Shown in pieces: positions 1-11,861 of a stretch of 64,000 bases of DNA. The stretch's first letter is position 1. Each line of letters begins with the position of its first letter. The notes beneath the pieces are model-generated. The model was not told the origin of the DNA. It saw only the letters and a list, made by a program, of their open reading frames with translations, and made no database searches. The DNA lies in the NCBI GenBank assembly GCA_037953625.1, contig CM075650.1:5644501-5708500 (forward strand), given 5' to 3'. The position numbers and the translations under genes are program-made. This DNA is from Crotalaria pallida (lineage: Eukaryota > Streptophyta > Magnoliopsida > Fabales > Fabaceae).

Positions 1-714
1 TTTAAACATGACCGGTCACCCTTTATGTTCCGTAGTTTAACACTTTAACTAGTTGATATTGGCTTATGAGATACTCCATCCGGTCATAATTATAGTCACT
101 TTTAATCAAATTACAAAAATCAATAATATTTATGTGACTTTCTTCATTTCCTAAAAAAAAATTATAAAACACTAAAATTTTAATAATAAAATAATGGGCC
201 TTGTATGTGTCTTTTAGGTTTTCTAAAAGTTAAAAAAAATATTACTATTAGTTTGGATTCTTTCTTCTCCCAAGAATTTAAAAAATATAATTTTCAATTT
301 TTTTAAATCACATTTAGCTTGTTAACAAATATATTTTGATTAACTACATAAGACGAACAACGGATACAAAATCAAGGATTTGGTTACAGTTGGCTTAGCT
401 AGCTCGTAGTTACACGTATTCGTTCATACTTTTGGCTCAACTTGTCTCAATTAATTATCCTACCTACCCGTATTTGTTTAGACTGAAATTTTGATGGGAT
501 ATATTGAGTTATGTTTATTAGCTAGATGTTGGGCTATGGAATTTGAAGATAAGAGTGTTGAAGTCAAGACTAGTGTTACAGTTTCCATTTGTATTGAAGG
601 ATAGGACAAAGTGTCACGGTGTGTATTAGGCATTGAAATTTGCTTACTTTACTATTAAGAGCATTTTCTGTTGAGCAATTAATTAGCCTTATAATTAGCC
701 TTTAACAAAGAATG
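1..714. other. AT-rich intergenic DNA, no gene seen
   Basis: No coding region or RNA gene recognised. A single MITE-like end (ACTCCATCCGGTCATAATTA) occurs near 64-90 without a partner, suggesting an old truncated Stowaway copy. Confidence 0.5.
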
Positions 715-716
715 TA

Positions 717-1000
717 CTCCCTCCGGTCCTATACATAGGACATACTTAACCATATTCCTCGGACCAAGAAAAGTAGTTAGTTTTATGAATTCTATGAGAA
801 TATATTGTAATATTACAATTTTACCCTCTTAACTTTTCTTGAAAAATTCACACTCATTAATGAACAACAAAAAACACATGCATTTAATAAGGGCAAAAAA
901 GAGAAAAAACAATAAATGATGCATAGAAAATACAAAATGTCTTATATATAGGACCAAAGATTGCTTATAGAATATGTCCTATATATAGGACCGGAGGGAG
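717..1000. mobile_element. Stowaway-like MITE (Tc1/mariner type)
   Basis: The ends are inverted copies, CTCCCTCCGGTCCTATA on the left and a matching run ending CCGGAGGGAG on the right. TA lies directly outside each end (715-716 and 1001-1002), the target duplication expected of Stowaway elements. The 284-bp interior is AT-rich with no coding signal. Known family behaviour: mobilised in trans by mariner-like transposases. Confidence 0.85.
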
Positions 1001-1157
1001 TAGCTCACAAGACAAAGATGACAATGAAAGAAAATTGTGAGTTTGAGTCTCCGAAACCAGAGGAAGAGAAGGAAGAAAAAAATAACGAGGGAGTGAGTGG
1101 TCCTTGGAATTTGAGGATCAAATAGCAAGATTGCAATACTTGAAAGTGTTAAGTTTC

Positions 1158-1347
1158 ACCAACAAAGCCCAGCACAGTAGATAGCTGGGTTCCTTAATCA
1201 TGATGTCAGGGGTTCGATCTCTATCGTGGGCATAGAAAAAGCTTTGTTGATAGAGGCAAAACCCACTTCGGTGATCTCTACGTCTCGGAGAGGATTAGTC
1301 TTCGGCTGTCGGCTGGGGATACCCTTGGTGTACACCAAAAAAAAAAA
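1158..1347 (+). mobile_element. tRNA-derived SINE with A-tail and 14-bp TSD
   Basis: The left half carries tRNA-like promoter boxes: an A-box-like stretch around AGATAGCTGGGTTCC and a B-box-like GGGGTTCGATCTC. The 3' end is GGTGTACACC followed by a run of A. The unit is bracketed by a perfect 14-bp direct repeat, AAGTGTTAAGTTTC, at 1144-1157 and 1348-1361, the mark of LINE-mediated insertion. A 3' fragment of the same family lies near 49443-49528. Confidence 0.85.
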
Positions 1348-1361
1348 AAGTGTTAAGTTTC

Positions 1362-2316
1362 CTTCTAATCCATCTTATGAGGTGGAAGTCAATCCTTAAA
1401 ATGGAAGATAAGGTTTCAAGCCTATCGTAAGTTAAGTCCTCAAAGAAGGATGTTAGCATCCATTGATGAATGGGATCCATTCTCAATAATGTAAGCAAAG
1501 CCTTCCATAGACAATATTCATCCTATAAGGACATTTACTTCCCATCGATCATCGAGGATCATACCTTTCTCAATGTGAAGCCTGGACCTCTTTTCACTTG
1601 GTGAGGTGTAATTTGCATCATCAAGGAGAGTCGAAGTTCATTCTCGAGTTATCCTAATACATCCTACATACTTTTGGGGTATCATAAGTGGAAAAAGTAG
1701 AGATGAGTAGATACCTTGGTTCTTGAATCAGAAGGAAGAAATTGTTACTTTTGTATGATAAGACGACCATGTGATCACGAAGTGTCAGATTAAGACAACA
1801 TCAAGCCAGAAAGAATTCATGAAGACTGTGAAGTGTGACAAGCTTCAAATAGTAGTGGAGCATCAATAACAGTTGGAGGCAAGCACACATGACCTAATCG
1901 TCAAAGCATAATTTTTAGCAGGTTGTTTTTTTTTTAACATTTTGGTTGTCTCAACGTAGAGGTATTGATCGGTTATCTTGTACATAGGGTAGGGACAATT
2001 ACTAGTAGAAGTTTAGTCTAACTCAATAAATAGGAGTTTCATTTACTGTACAAGGGGTCGAAAAACACTGGTAAAAATCTTACGTGAAGCAGATTTTTGG
2101 GTGCATATCATGTACTTCCTTCCACTCGGTTTTTAATGCAAATCACTTTTTTTCCTTTTGTTTTTGTCTTCATTTACTTGTTTTCATTTTATTTTCATTT
2201 GCAACTTTGCGCTTTTCTCTTCATTTTAATCAAAGAAGTTTGTATTCTAAGTTCCTTTTCGAGCATTTAATTGATTGCTTGAGAATTCTAAGTTCCTTTT
2301 CGAGCATGTAATTGAT
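1362..2316. other. Decayed, possibly once-coding sequence
   Basis: Between 1362 and about 2000 the base composition is less AT-rich than its surroundings and reads like a worn retroelement coding region, but every frame is broken and I recognise no family. At about 2247-2325 a 39-40-bp unit (TTCTAAGTTCCTTTTCGAGC...) is duplicated in tandem. Confidence 0.35.
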
Positions 2317-2330
2317 TGCTTGAAACTATT

Positions 2331-2513
2331 TTTTTTGTTTCATGATCGGAGTGTCCACTGCCGATCTCAGTGACTAATCTCCTCGCTGGCTTGTAGGCAC
2401 CTCTAATGGGTGTGACAGCTAGCCCCGAGATTTAACAATCCTGCATGCACAATGCAGGATTCGAACACCTGACAGCGTGGATCAATCCCTACTACTGAAC
2501 CACGCTCATATGA
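2331..2513 (-). mobile_element. tRNA-derived SINE, minus strand
   Basis: Read on the minus strand it has an A-box-like GTGGTTCAGTAGTAGGG and a B-box-like AGGTGTTCGAATCC, and ends in a short A-run (T-run at 2331 on the plus strand). It is flanked by TGCTTGAAACTATT (2317-2330) and TGCTTGAGACTATT (2514-2527), a 14-bp target duplication with one mismatch. Its sequence differs from the SINE at 1158, so it belongs to another family. Confidence 0.8.
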
Positions 2514-2962
2514 TGCTTGAGACTATTTGACCATGAACTAATAATTCTCATTTAAACGCATATGATGCAAGATTACCATTTAACGAGTGTCACATCCACT
2601 CATTTTTCTTTAATCACACATTTATCTTTCAAATCTAAAATTGATAAGTCTTCAAAAAAATTTTTGCCACTAATCACTTGCTTCATAGCCCCCTACATTT
2701 TCTTAACCACAACTACATTAAGAAATATTACAAAAACTTTCCTTGGTAAATAACAACCCAAGAAGAATAAGATCTTGAGAATTCTTATTCTTATTATTAT
2801 ACATGAAAAAATGACAAATTTTAAAAATAAATAATAAATAATAACTACTAAAATGTTATTTACATCCCTGAAATTGCACCTGACTTTTATTTTAATCCCT
2901 CAAAATTGCAAAAATGCCTTTTTGATCTTTGAAATTGTTAAAAGTTATTCACGTTAAGCCCT

Positions 2963-3690
2963 AAGAGCATTCACAACAAAATTTTAACATCGGACTCATC
3001 AAACTCTGACACATCAGCATTACATAATCATTTTGCTATAAGACTCAACTTGGAACTTTTCATATTTTTCACTATGATAGTTAAGACTCACTAGACTTAT
3101 GCATCAACATTACATTAGCACTTACTTTTAAACTTAATTTCATTTTAATAATATTTTTGAAATGTAATTTCAATAATGTTAATTACCTACTATTTCTAAA
3201 AATAATCTCAAATGTTTAATTATCACATCAATATTTATAAATTTCTAAAAACTATATTTGCATTAAAATAATATCTAAAATTAAAATATTCAATTTTATG
3301 TTTAAAAATGTGCCATAACCATTTTTATTTTTTTCATAATAACACAATATTTAAGAATAAAATATAAAAATAAATATTTAAGAATATTATTATTTACTAT
3401 TTTAAATAAATAATATCAATATTTATTTATTATTATTTATTGTTATTATTATTTATTTAGTTATGATTATTATTGTTTGTTTATTATTAAGATGAAGTAA
3501 AGTAAAATGAGAGAAAGGAAAAAAAAATAGGGTCTTACAGTCTTAAGTTGAGTATCTTATTTTATAGACTCAACTTAGAACTCCCCACCAGGTTTTGAAG
3601 AATATTAGAGTCTTGAAAGAATCTGATAAAAAAGTTGATGTTAAGACTTTGCATTAAATAACTCTCTCAAAACACTATTGTGGTTGCCCT
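2963..3690. mobile_element. hAT-like MITE, degenerate
   Basis: The left end AGAGCATTCACAAC and the inverse of the right end (AGGGCAACCACAATAGTG) resemble the common plant hAT-MITE terminus (GAGCATCCACAATGG type). The two sides share inverted stretches of the type TAAGACTCAACTTGGAAC. The interior is very AT-rich and no target duplication is clear. Confidence 0.5.
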
Positions 3691-5846
3691 AAAACCATGT
3701 GCTATTTGATGCAGTTAATAGACGTTCTACGTGGATCGTTAACTCCCACAAAAAAAGTCATTTTAGAGTAGTAAGTTTACTTTTGTCCCTTAATTTGTTA
3801 GTTGCTTTCACTTTGGTCCCTATTTCAGAGTTAGCTTTCACTTTAGCCTTTAACCTTAGAAAAAATTCACTTTGGTCCTGGACTTCTATTAAAAATTCAT
3901 GTTAGTCCCTCTGAGCATTAGCCTTTAGAAGGCTTTAATCTTATTGGCAGTTGCAACAATCCATACTTTCTATTGATTGTTCAATTCATCATCAACTCTG
4001 CTGAAGAATATACGTTGTTTCTCATTTTAACAAAAATCATCATATTATCAACATATTATAAAATAGAAGAAGTTGAGGGTAATCTTATTATTAATCTTAC
4101 TTTCCCTCCTAATTTCTTACTTTCCCTCCTAATTTCACCTTCTAATCTCAGTCATCCAATTGCAAGTAAATCACATCCGTCCATATCCATTCAAGCAAAA
4201 ATCTTTTCATTTTCTTTCATTCATTTTTTCTTTGTCTGTTATATTATGATAGTCTCTCTCTCTCTCTTTTTTTTTTTTGCAAAAGAAAAAAAATGATACA
4301 AAACTCCTAAGATTTGGACTCAAACCAAATCACAGCAAGAGAATATTACCAATAAAATCTTGATGAAACTTCTTATTGTTAATTTACCAAGAGGAACAAG
4401 TTTGAGTATAAAACCCGTGCATAGTAAGATAGCCACAACACAGGTACATTTTAGTTGTCTCTTTAAATTTGTGCCTCTGGAAAATATATCATTACTAAGA
4501 TTATATTAACAAATACAACTTGGAGGGAATATTATAATGAGAATGAATGAATTTTTGTAGTCATTGCTTAATGGATGTGCAAGATAAGACGTAGCAGGAA
4601 ACATGACCTCACATATTTTTCATTCATTTAGAAAATCTGGAAATAATATAATATTCCTTTATCAATCCTCAAGATTTTTTCTTAGCACCTTATAATTTGA
4701 GTCCCTAAAAAATATGGTTCTCAAATATAGAATCTCTAAAACTTTCTTTCATTAGCGTGTGTTATAGTTTTAAGTTCTCATAATGCTGAGATTTTTACCA
4801 TGCAATAATTCAATAGGCATTTTATTTTTTGGTAAAGTTGGAAAAGAAACAAACGAAACGCGACACCAAGGCCCTAGAAAACTAATCCCCATCGATTGCA
4901 CGCATTTGATAGGAGAATGTTGGATATTTCAGGGGAAGGGGATGCAAAGAGACAAAAATCATGGTCATTGGCTGCACCATGCTAGGATTTCAATAAAAGA
5001 GGTTCCCTAAGATAGATTAATTTGGATTTCAATAATTCATATAGTCTTAGTTTTTTAATTTAAAAGAGCTATGTAAATATATGTTTGTCAATTAATTACG
5101 TATTTTGTTTTTTATTTTTTGTAGCTTTAATTTTTGATTGATTATGGAAAGTAAAAGAGCAAGCAAACAACCTAGAAGCATAGGAGGTTTCGAAAAGAAT
5201 CAAGAATGTTTTGATTATGATATTGTACATTATTATTTTTTTTAAATGTTGGATTTCTGAATTTTAGTAATGAATATGTTGGTTTTTCTTGCTTCAGGTT
5301 CATGCGGAATTAGTGATGTTCAAAGTCGAAGAAGTTCTGTATTTACCATTTCAAATTTTTTTTCAAGTAAAGTCAAAAAAAGTTCTAAATCTATCTTCTA
5401 CAGCTATTTATTTAAAAGTTTGATTTCCATTATTGAATTATTGTGTTTATTGTATCTTATATAAACTCTTTTGGTACTGATTTCATCCTCAGATGCGAAA
5501 GATGATACTCAACCTAAAATATTAGAAATAGAAACTCTACAACCGAAATTTAAACTATGTACCCAACATGTCAATATGGCATAAATATTAGTGGGAACAC
5601 CTCTTCAATATAAACTACATATAAAATTCGAAATTATTGTCTTTTATGATTGTAAACTTTAGTTTTATAAAATACAAAAAATAAATAAATTAAATTTACA
5701 TGATATAAACAAAAACTACACATTGGCTATTCATAATTTAATCACTAAATAGTAATTTAATATTATACATTACAAATTCAAAATATTTTACTCATACTTT
5801 GTCAAATGAAATTTCTCACACAATGCTAATATCTCAAATTAAACGA
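3691..5846. other. Intergenic DNA with repeat fragments, probable Helitron body
   Basis: This contains a fragment of a dispersed repeat with CTTTGGTCCCT motifs (about 3770-3910), a 20-bp tandem duplication CTTACTTTCCCTCCTAATTT (about 4098-4137) and a pyrimidine-rich run (4250-4280). Short open stretches at 4783-5010 and 5270-5464 match nothing I know. Part of it is likely the interior of the Helitron ending at 5876; I could not place its 5' TC end. Confidence 0.35.
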
Positions 5847-5876
5847 CCCGTGCATCGCACGGGAAAACTTACTAGT
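5847..5876 (+). mobile_element. Helitron 3' terminus (hairpin plus CTAGT)
   Basis: A 7-bp perfect stem CCCGTGC/GCACGGG with a 3-nt loop (5847-5863) is followed after 8 nt by CTAGT (5872-5876), with T as the next base. A short GC-rich hairpin just upstream of CTRRT is the diagnostic 3' end of plant Helitrons, which insert between A and T. Only the terminus is annotated because the 5' boundary was not found. Confidence 0.75.
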
Positions 5877-6191
5877 TATTACATAATTGAGATTGTGGTA
5901 CAATGGTTTTAATATTCTAATTTTCCCTCTTTAGTCACTTTTATCCAAAAATGATAAAATCTTTAACTCGAAATCTTTGATAATGAAATTGCTATCCAAT
6001 TTAAAATTGTGAAACTCCGATTTACAAATTCAAATATCGAAAGCACAACTTACACTTTCCAATTCGTATAACCTAAAATATTGTGAATCAAGATTTGATT
6101 ATAAAGTTTCAATTGGTTCATTTATCCTTGTTATTTTCATAATTCAAAAGGAAAAGTTTTAGCATCAGTTATTACAATTTACAAAGCTTCC

Positions 6192-9179
6192 TTATAAAGA
6201 GGAGCGGCGTGAGTAAAAAATTGGCGTGGAAGGATTTCTTGTAGAAACATGTGTAAGGAGTTCCTTGTCATTTTGAAATTTAGCCATATCCTCCTCTGCC
6301 AAGCTAATATGAGCTTCAATGCCATCACCTAACTTGGTTTCCATAAAAATAACCACATTTTTAATTCTCCATTGTGGGGGCATTACCAATGTTGGCTTCC
6401 CCCAACCAAAATCAGCAGCTTCATATACTGGAAACCCACACAAAGAAGTGAAGATAAAGGGCACAATCTCCTCGTCACTCTTCTTGAGTCTACTCAAATA
6501 TTCCTTAAGAGAGTTCAAGTGTTCGTAACCATCTTGAAGTTTGAGGATATAATCATTATCTATTTTCTTAATTTCTTCTCTCAATTTCCTCGATATATCA
6601 TAACATTCCCCTTTATCATCCAATGATGAAAACGTGTTTACATTTCTAATGTAATTTCCAAAAGCATAAGTTGGTAATGGAGGGTCCATTCTCGAACGTA
6701 GGTTCACCGCAAAATACACCAAGTATGACCTCTTATGTTGCAAGGATACGGGTACGGTATGGGTTATGAGCTGAGTGGAAGCCATAAAGCGCTTCAATAT
6801 AAAATTGGATAGAACCATAATTCTAGAAGGTGATTTCTCGATAGACATCATATTTTTTTCATATGTTGCTTTAAGGGCATCTATGGTAGATGCATCAAAC
6901 ACAAACCTCTTAGACACAATGTTCCCTTTTGCAATAATACTATTTGGTTCATACCATGATATATCCCTTGATGGAAACAATGTGGAAGATATGAAGTGTG
7001 TTTTAATGCTTGCTTCTCCTTCTCCGCGAGTTATAGCTGCCCAACTTTGGATGAATGTAAGAAAGGACAGTGCGTCTCCGATGGTATGTGACATGGATAT
7101 ACCTGTTAAATACATAAAAAAGAATATGAAGATGTTTATGTTTTTTTTTTAATCAACGATTATGTTTTTCTTGACATACTTTAAAAGTAGAGAAGGTTGA
7201 TCCTAATTACAAGCAACCACGAGATAAATGAAATCTTGAAATGATTCTTTCAAGAATTTTTTGAACATATGGATACATTTATAGGACAAACAATCATAAA
7301 AAAATAAATTTGTATTGGAAAGTTAAAAATCATTCTCTGATCTTCTAAGCAATTTGTTTCCCTATAAAAACTTAATAAAAAGTACTAATGAGTGCTTTTA
7401 GGGTATTGTTTATGGAGATAAAAATAATTATTTTGTGTAAGAAAATGATAAGTTTCACACATCGAGAATCATTGAACTTATTTTTTCATTATTGATTTAT
7501 TCATTATATATTCTTTTGAAAATGTGCTCTAATCGTTAGTAATACCAATCTTATTTTTTCAACTTATTTATCCTCTGCATGTGGTGGATAGATTACAATA
7601 TATTTTTTTAAATTTTTTATTTTCATTTTTTTTTGTTTATATGGGAGGTCTGAGACTAAAACCCATGACCTGGAGGAGGGGGAAATCTTAAGTTTCCCTG
7701 CAGCCACCAACTGGGCTATCTTACGCGGACAAATTTTTTATTTTCAAATACTTGCAATATAAAAGGAGTAAAAAGGGTGGTCCTCTAACACACAAAACGA
7801 AGAAAAAAGTAAATATACTTGCAATACACTCCAATGGACTAATACGTCAATTGGAGCTGAGAATTAAGCAAAAGGAGCTAACCATATGATGAGTTGAAAA
7901 TTCAAGCCTAGGACCTTGTTTTAATAAAATCCAGCTATGCTAGCTTTTTAATTTTAGAGTTGTTTTGTTACAGATTTTTTTTTTCAAATGGCCGGTTCCA
8001 TAAAGTTACTTTTGAGTTTGTCATATATCATTTTTATCAATTTCGACCAAATTTTGCTGAGATGTTACACCTAAATCATATATAGTTAGACACAAGAGTT
8101 CATCCATGTTGTGCCACGTGGACGAAAACGACCTCTTTCTCCATTTTTTTTAAAACTAAAAATAAAAAAATTAAATTTTTTAGTTTTTTTAATTTAAAAA
8201 AAATGATCTTCGCCCACTTGGCATCACACATGGCTAACCTTCTGCATCTGAAATTAGGATTCCGGTGTGACACCAGAAAATTTCGGTTAGAATTGATAAG
8301 AGGGGTTTATGGCAAATCCATGAGTAATTTTGTGGAAACAAAATTAAGTCATAATTCTATTATGAGATAATGACATATACTCCCTCTATTCCTAAATATA
8401 AGCCCTTAGAGTGGAATTGTGTGTGGATAAAGGATATTAGTTAATATTGTTAGTGATATTGAAATTGATAATATTTGATATACTTTTTTAAAATTATCCC
8501 TATAATAAATACTAATAATTATCATTGGAACTCTAAAAAATGTTAAATAAATAGGGATGTTTGTAATAAAAAATAATTTATGTTACTGAAAATTGTACCA
8601 AATACTTGTAATAAAGACCAAAATATTTCCACTATCTCTACTGTTTATATATAAAGATAATTTGAATTATCCATGATAACATAATCAAATCAATTCCAAA
8701 ATATAATAATATGAAGAAGTATTTTTTCACATATATATCTTAACCTTACCAATGGCTATTCCACCGCAATCAAACACATTGAGTTGGACAGCAAGGGGCG
8801 TGTCAACAATTTCTTCCATTGGATATGGAAGAAACTTTTTGGGGTTAGGATTTTCAACATCATTGAGCTTACACCTCACTCTTGCTTCAAAGTAAGGGAC
8901 ACCCTCATCATTGCACTCTAAGTGAGCCTTGTCCACGATGAGTCTCCCAGCAAGAGGGTAGTAATGGGTCAAGACTTGAGAGAGGGAGTTCTTGAGGTGG
9001 TTGGAAGGGTTCTTGGTGACGTTCATGATTTGGTTTGAAGGAAAGAAGTAAACAACAGAGGAGGTAACTTGGGGAATGAGTTGGTCTAGGAGGGAGAGGT
9101 TGTAATGGAGAAGGTGGTTTGGGGTGGGAGAGGAGGGTTTGACCACTTCTTTGGAGATAACTTCAATTTCAACCTTCAT
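6192..9179 (-). CDS. BAHD acyltransferase (vinorine synthase-like), two exons, intact
   Basis: Predicted acyl-CoA-dependent acyltransferase of the plant BAHD family, cytosolic enzymes that acylate alcohols or amines of specialised metabolites; the substrate cannot be read from sequence. Exon 1 is 9179-8750 and exon 2 is 7102-6192. The intron 8749-7103 has GT/AG ends, and the join gives one open frame of 446 aa, normal for the family. The catalytic HxxxD motif (HTIGD, residues 149-153) is formed just past the exon junction. The structural DFGWG motif is at residues 374-378. The N-terminus has the usual KPSSPTPNHL stretch. A TATA-like GTATATC sits about 70 bp upstream of the ATG. The intron carries a SINE. 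Overall relatives are the vinorine synthase/stemmadenine acetyltransferase-type clade; this subclade call is from general resemblance. Same strand as the paralogues at 12.7 and 39.8 kb. Confidence 0.9.
7626..7730 (-). mobile_element. Short SINE inside the BAHD intron
   Basis: On the minus strand it starts with an A-box-like TAGCCCAGTTGGTGGC and has a B-box-like GGTCATGGGTTTTAGTC, ending in an A-run. It is flanked by a perfect 16-bp direct repeat AAATTTTTTATTTTCA at 7610-7625 and 7731-7746. It is only 105 bp long, so it is either internally deleted or a short SINE family. Confidence 0.75.
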
Positions 9180-9289
9180 ACTTAATGTATAGAATTATTG
9201 CTACTTTGCTAGCAAGGTGCTTTTGATTATAATTTGTGTTTTTGATTGATATACATTTCACTTGTTTATGTACTATCTTTTACTATAAA

Positions 9290-9670
9290 TCTATAATAAA
9301 GCAAACATGGTTTGCTTAACTAACAAAAAAGTTTGTCCATTTTTTTATACCCAAAATGCCCCTTGGATATGAGTGGTTACTAAAGAAATAACTGCATCCT
9401 TATGATAACTGCACCATATCTATCTCTATCTCTACTTCTCTACTACTTCTCTACTACTATACAAAGGAAACTCTCTTTTTCAGAGAGTTTGTCTAATTTT
9501 TTAGGACTAAAATACCCCTAAACTTACACTAAATTACAATAACAATTGGAAAAACCATTATCCATCATCATGTTTTAACCCATCAGTTCATAAAAAAACT
9601 GATAAAAACTGTCATGTTTAATTGTAAAAAACTTGCCATAACGTTATCGCCCGTGCGATATATAGAGAAC
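9290..9670 (+). mobile_element. Possible small Helitron(s) upstream of the BAHD gene
   Basis: Two Helitron-like 5' starts occur: A|TCTATAATAAAGCAAAC at 9290, and TCTCTACTACTATACAAAGG near 9455. A hairpin TATCGC/GCGATA lies at 9645-9660, but the expected CTRRT after it is missing (TATAG is found). If real, it begins about 110 bp upstream of the BAHD start codon and so lies in its promoter region. Confidence 0.3.
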
Positions 9671-10264
9671 ACACACGAAAACTTGCCTAAAATAATGATG
9701 TCCTGCAAATATTTTCTGAACACCTAAAATACAGCACTTTCTTAAAAATTACGTGATGTAATAAGTCGAATTTGTTCAAGGAACAAGTTATCTAACAATT
9801 TTGCTGTCTTGGTGAATTTCATATGTCAAGTTAGAAAAATAAATTTTAGTTCTAATTTTTTTTTCAATAATGTTATAAAAAAAATAAAATAATAATGTTA
9901 TTTGAACATCAATATCTAATATTTGAGTCTAACATCCACCATTTTCGGTAAATAATAATGAACCCTTCAATTTATCTTTCTTATTATTTTTTATATCTTT
10001 ACTTAAAATAGTAGGTGTTAAACTTAGATGTTAAATATAAATTTCCAAATAACATTGTTTGTTTGTTTTTTTTTCATATATAATATGCGTGTCAACACCC
10101 TTTAAAAGTACGTATATCATTTCTATATTATACAACACTTGCTTAAAACACATCATGGTGTAGCTGGCTTGTTGAATATATATCATATATATATATCAAG
10201 TTGGTTAGGATATGTATAACATTTCCAGACGTGAATGAGCTGTTCCGAAAGGAAATATATTATA

Positions 10265-10448
10265 CAAATATGGGTTGAGACGAGTGGTAAGTGGCTCGAT
10301 CTCGCTTAAGCAAGATATCAGGTTTGATTCTTTGTGGATACAGAAAATTCATGTTGAGAGACTCACCTGTCATAGTCATGCACGCGATCCGGGTCGGATC
10401 CGGATGTACCTAAGTAATACTTGAGAAACTAGATGGGCAACTAAAATA
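10265..10448 (+). mobile_element. tRNA-derived SINE-like element with 17-bp TSD
   Basis: A perfect 17-bp repeat AAAGGAAATATATTATA at 10248-10264 and 10449-10465 flanks a 184-bp unit. Near its 5' end are an A-box-like GTGGTAAGTGGCTCG and a B-box-like CAGGTTTGATTC. The 3' end is AACTAAAATAA rather than a clean A-run. Confidence 0.7.
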
Positions 10449-10689
10449 AAAGGAAATATATTATATAATATGTGCTAATAGAAAATAAATAAAGTTCAAA
10501 ATTTTTTTGGTATATCACTTAGAACTAAGGATAAAAAATCAATTAATAATAAACATATTTTGAAAAACTCAGTTCATTATTCTCAAATTTCTAAATATTT
10601 TATTTTTAAATGTAAAACTGTTTTATTTAATTTCTAAAAATTGATGTCAAGAAAATCACTTTTCTATATGTGTGGATGGCCTTTATAAG

Positions 10690-11280
10690 GATTTTATTCA
10701 GCTTTGTTTTAGACTTTTTCTTTTTGCCCCCCATTTGTTATTTATCGCCTGTAACAAGTCGGAAGATTCTTTCCGCTTGAAAAAATGCGGAAACAAAATA
10801 AAACAATTTCCGCCTTATGTAAGTCGTATCATCTTCCGACTTTCCAAAGTCGTAAATAAAATAGAGTATTCCGCCTTTTATCAGGCGAAAACATTAAAAA
10901 TTTGCTATAATACCAAAATTACCCCTCCGTTCATTCACGTACAAAAGGGGGTGGAGGGTTCACGTATGGGCATTTCTGGGATTTCAACATTTTAATTATT
11001 TCGCTCCTTAAAAATCGGAAGTATTTTCGCTTTTAAATAGTTGGTAATTCTTCCGCCTTATGCAAATTAGTAGAAAAATAAAATAGTTTCCGCTTTTTGA
11101 AAATCGAAAATCATCTTCCGCCTTCGTAAAGTCGGTAAATGGGGGTCAAATTGTTTTATTTTGCTTCCGCCTTGTTTCAAACAGAAATAATCTTCCGACT
11201 TGTTTCAGGCGGTGGGGGCCAATGAGTAAAGTGTGGGGTTAAAAAAGAAACCCTCTTGTTTTATGGGAAAAAAATTCGAG
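10690..11280. mobile_element. Foldback element with CGGAAG/CTTCCG repeats
   Basis: Left stretches such as CGCCTGTAACAAGTCGGAAG and AACAAAATAAAACAATT return inverted on the right side (10.73 kb against about 11.22 kb). Many short CTTCCGCCTT and GTCGGAAGAT motifs in both orientations fill the interior. No transposase or clear target duplication is seen. The open stretch at 10672-10995 is repeat sequence, not a gene. Confidence 0.5.
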
Positions 11281-11639
11281 GGTCAACTTATTCCACGTAA
11301 TACTGCATAATAAGTTTTATTTTATTCATTGATTGATAAACTTTTTTATATTGTCGATGAATCTCTAGTCATAGTATTTTTTATTTAAAAGTCAATCATT
11401 ATTTACATATGTACGATGGTCAATGGAGTTAATTTTGTTCTTTGAAGATATCAACAATAGAACCCATCATGCATATATTGAAGTTTGGCTAGGAGTAATT
11501 AGCTAAGTGCTATTGGCGTCTCTTCATGCAGAATGGAGGCTAAACTAACAACATATTTGTTGACTTGGATACCTCAATTGGAAAAATGACAAAAAAAATT
11601 ATTTTTTTGATAAGAAAAAAAATTGATTGATGGAGCATT

Positions 11640-11827
11640 AGGGGTGGAAACAGGCCAGGCCAGCTTACACGGGCCTATAACAGGCCTAATAAGAGGTCAG
11701 TCTAGGCCAGACTTTTTTTGCAAACAGGTTAGACTCAGGCTATTAAAAAAGCCTATATAGTCTAAACAGGCAAGCCCAGACTATGTAAAAAGTCTATTTA
11801 ACTTAACAGGCCGGCCTATATAATTTA

Positions 11828-11861
<34 letters not shown>

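Noticed and set aside
6319..7152. Plus-strand frames of 69-125 aa opposite the BAHD second exon
   Set aside because: Shadows of the real minus-strand exon, which has conserved BAHD motifs.
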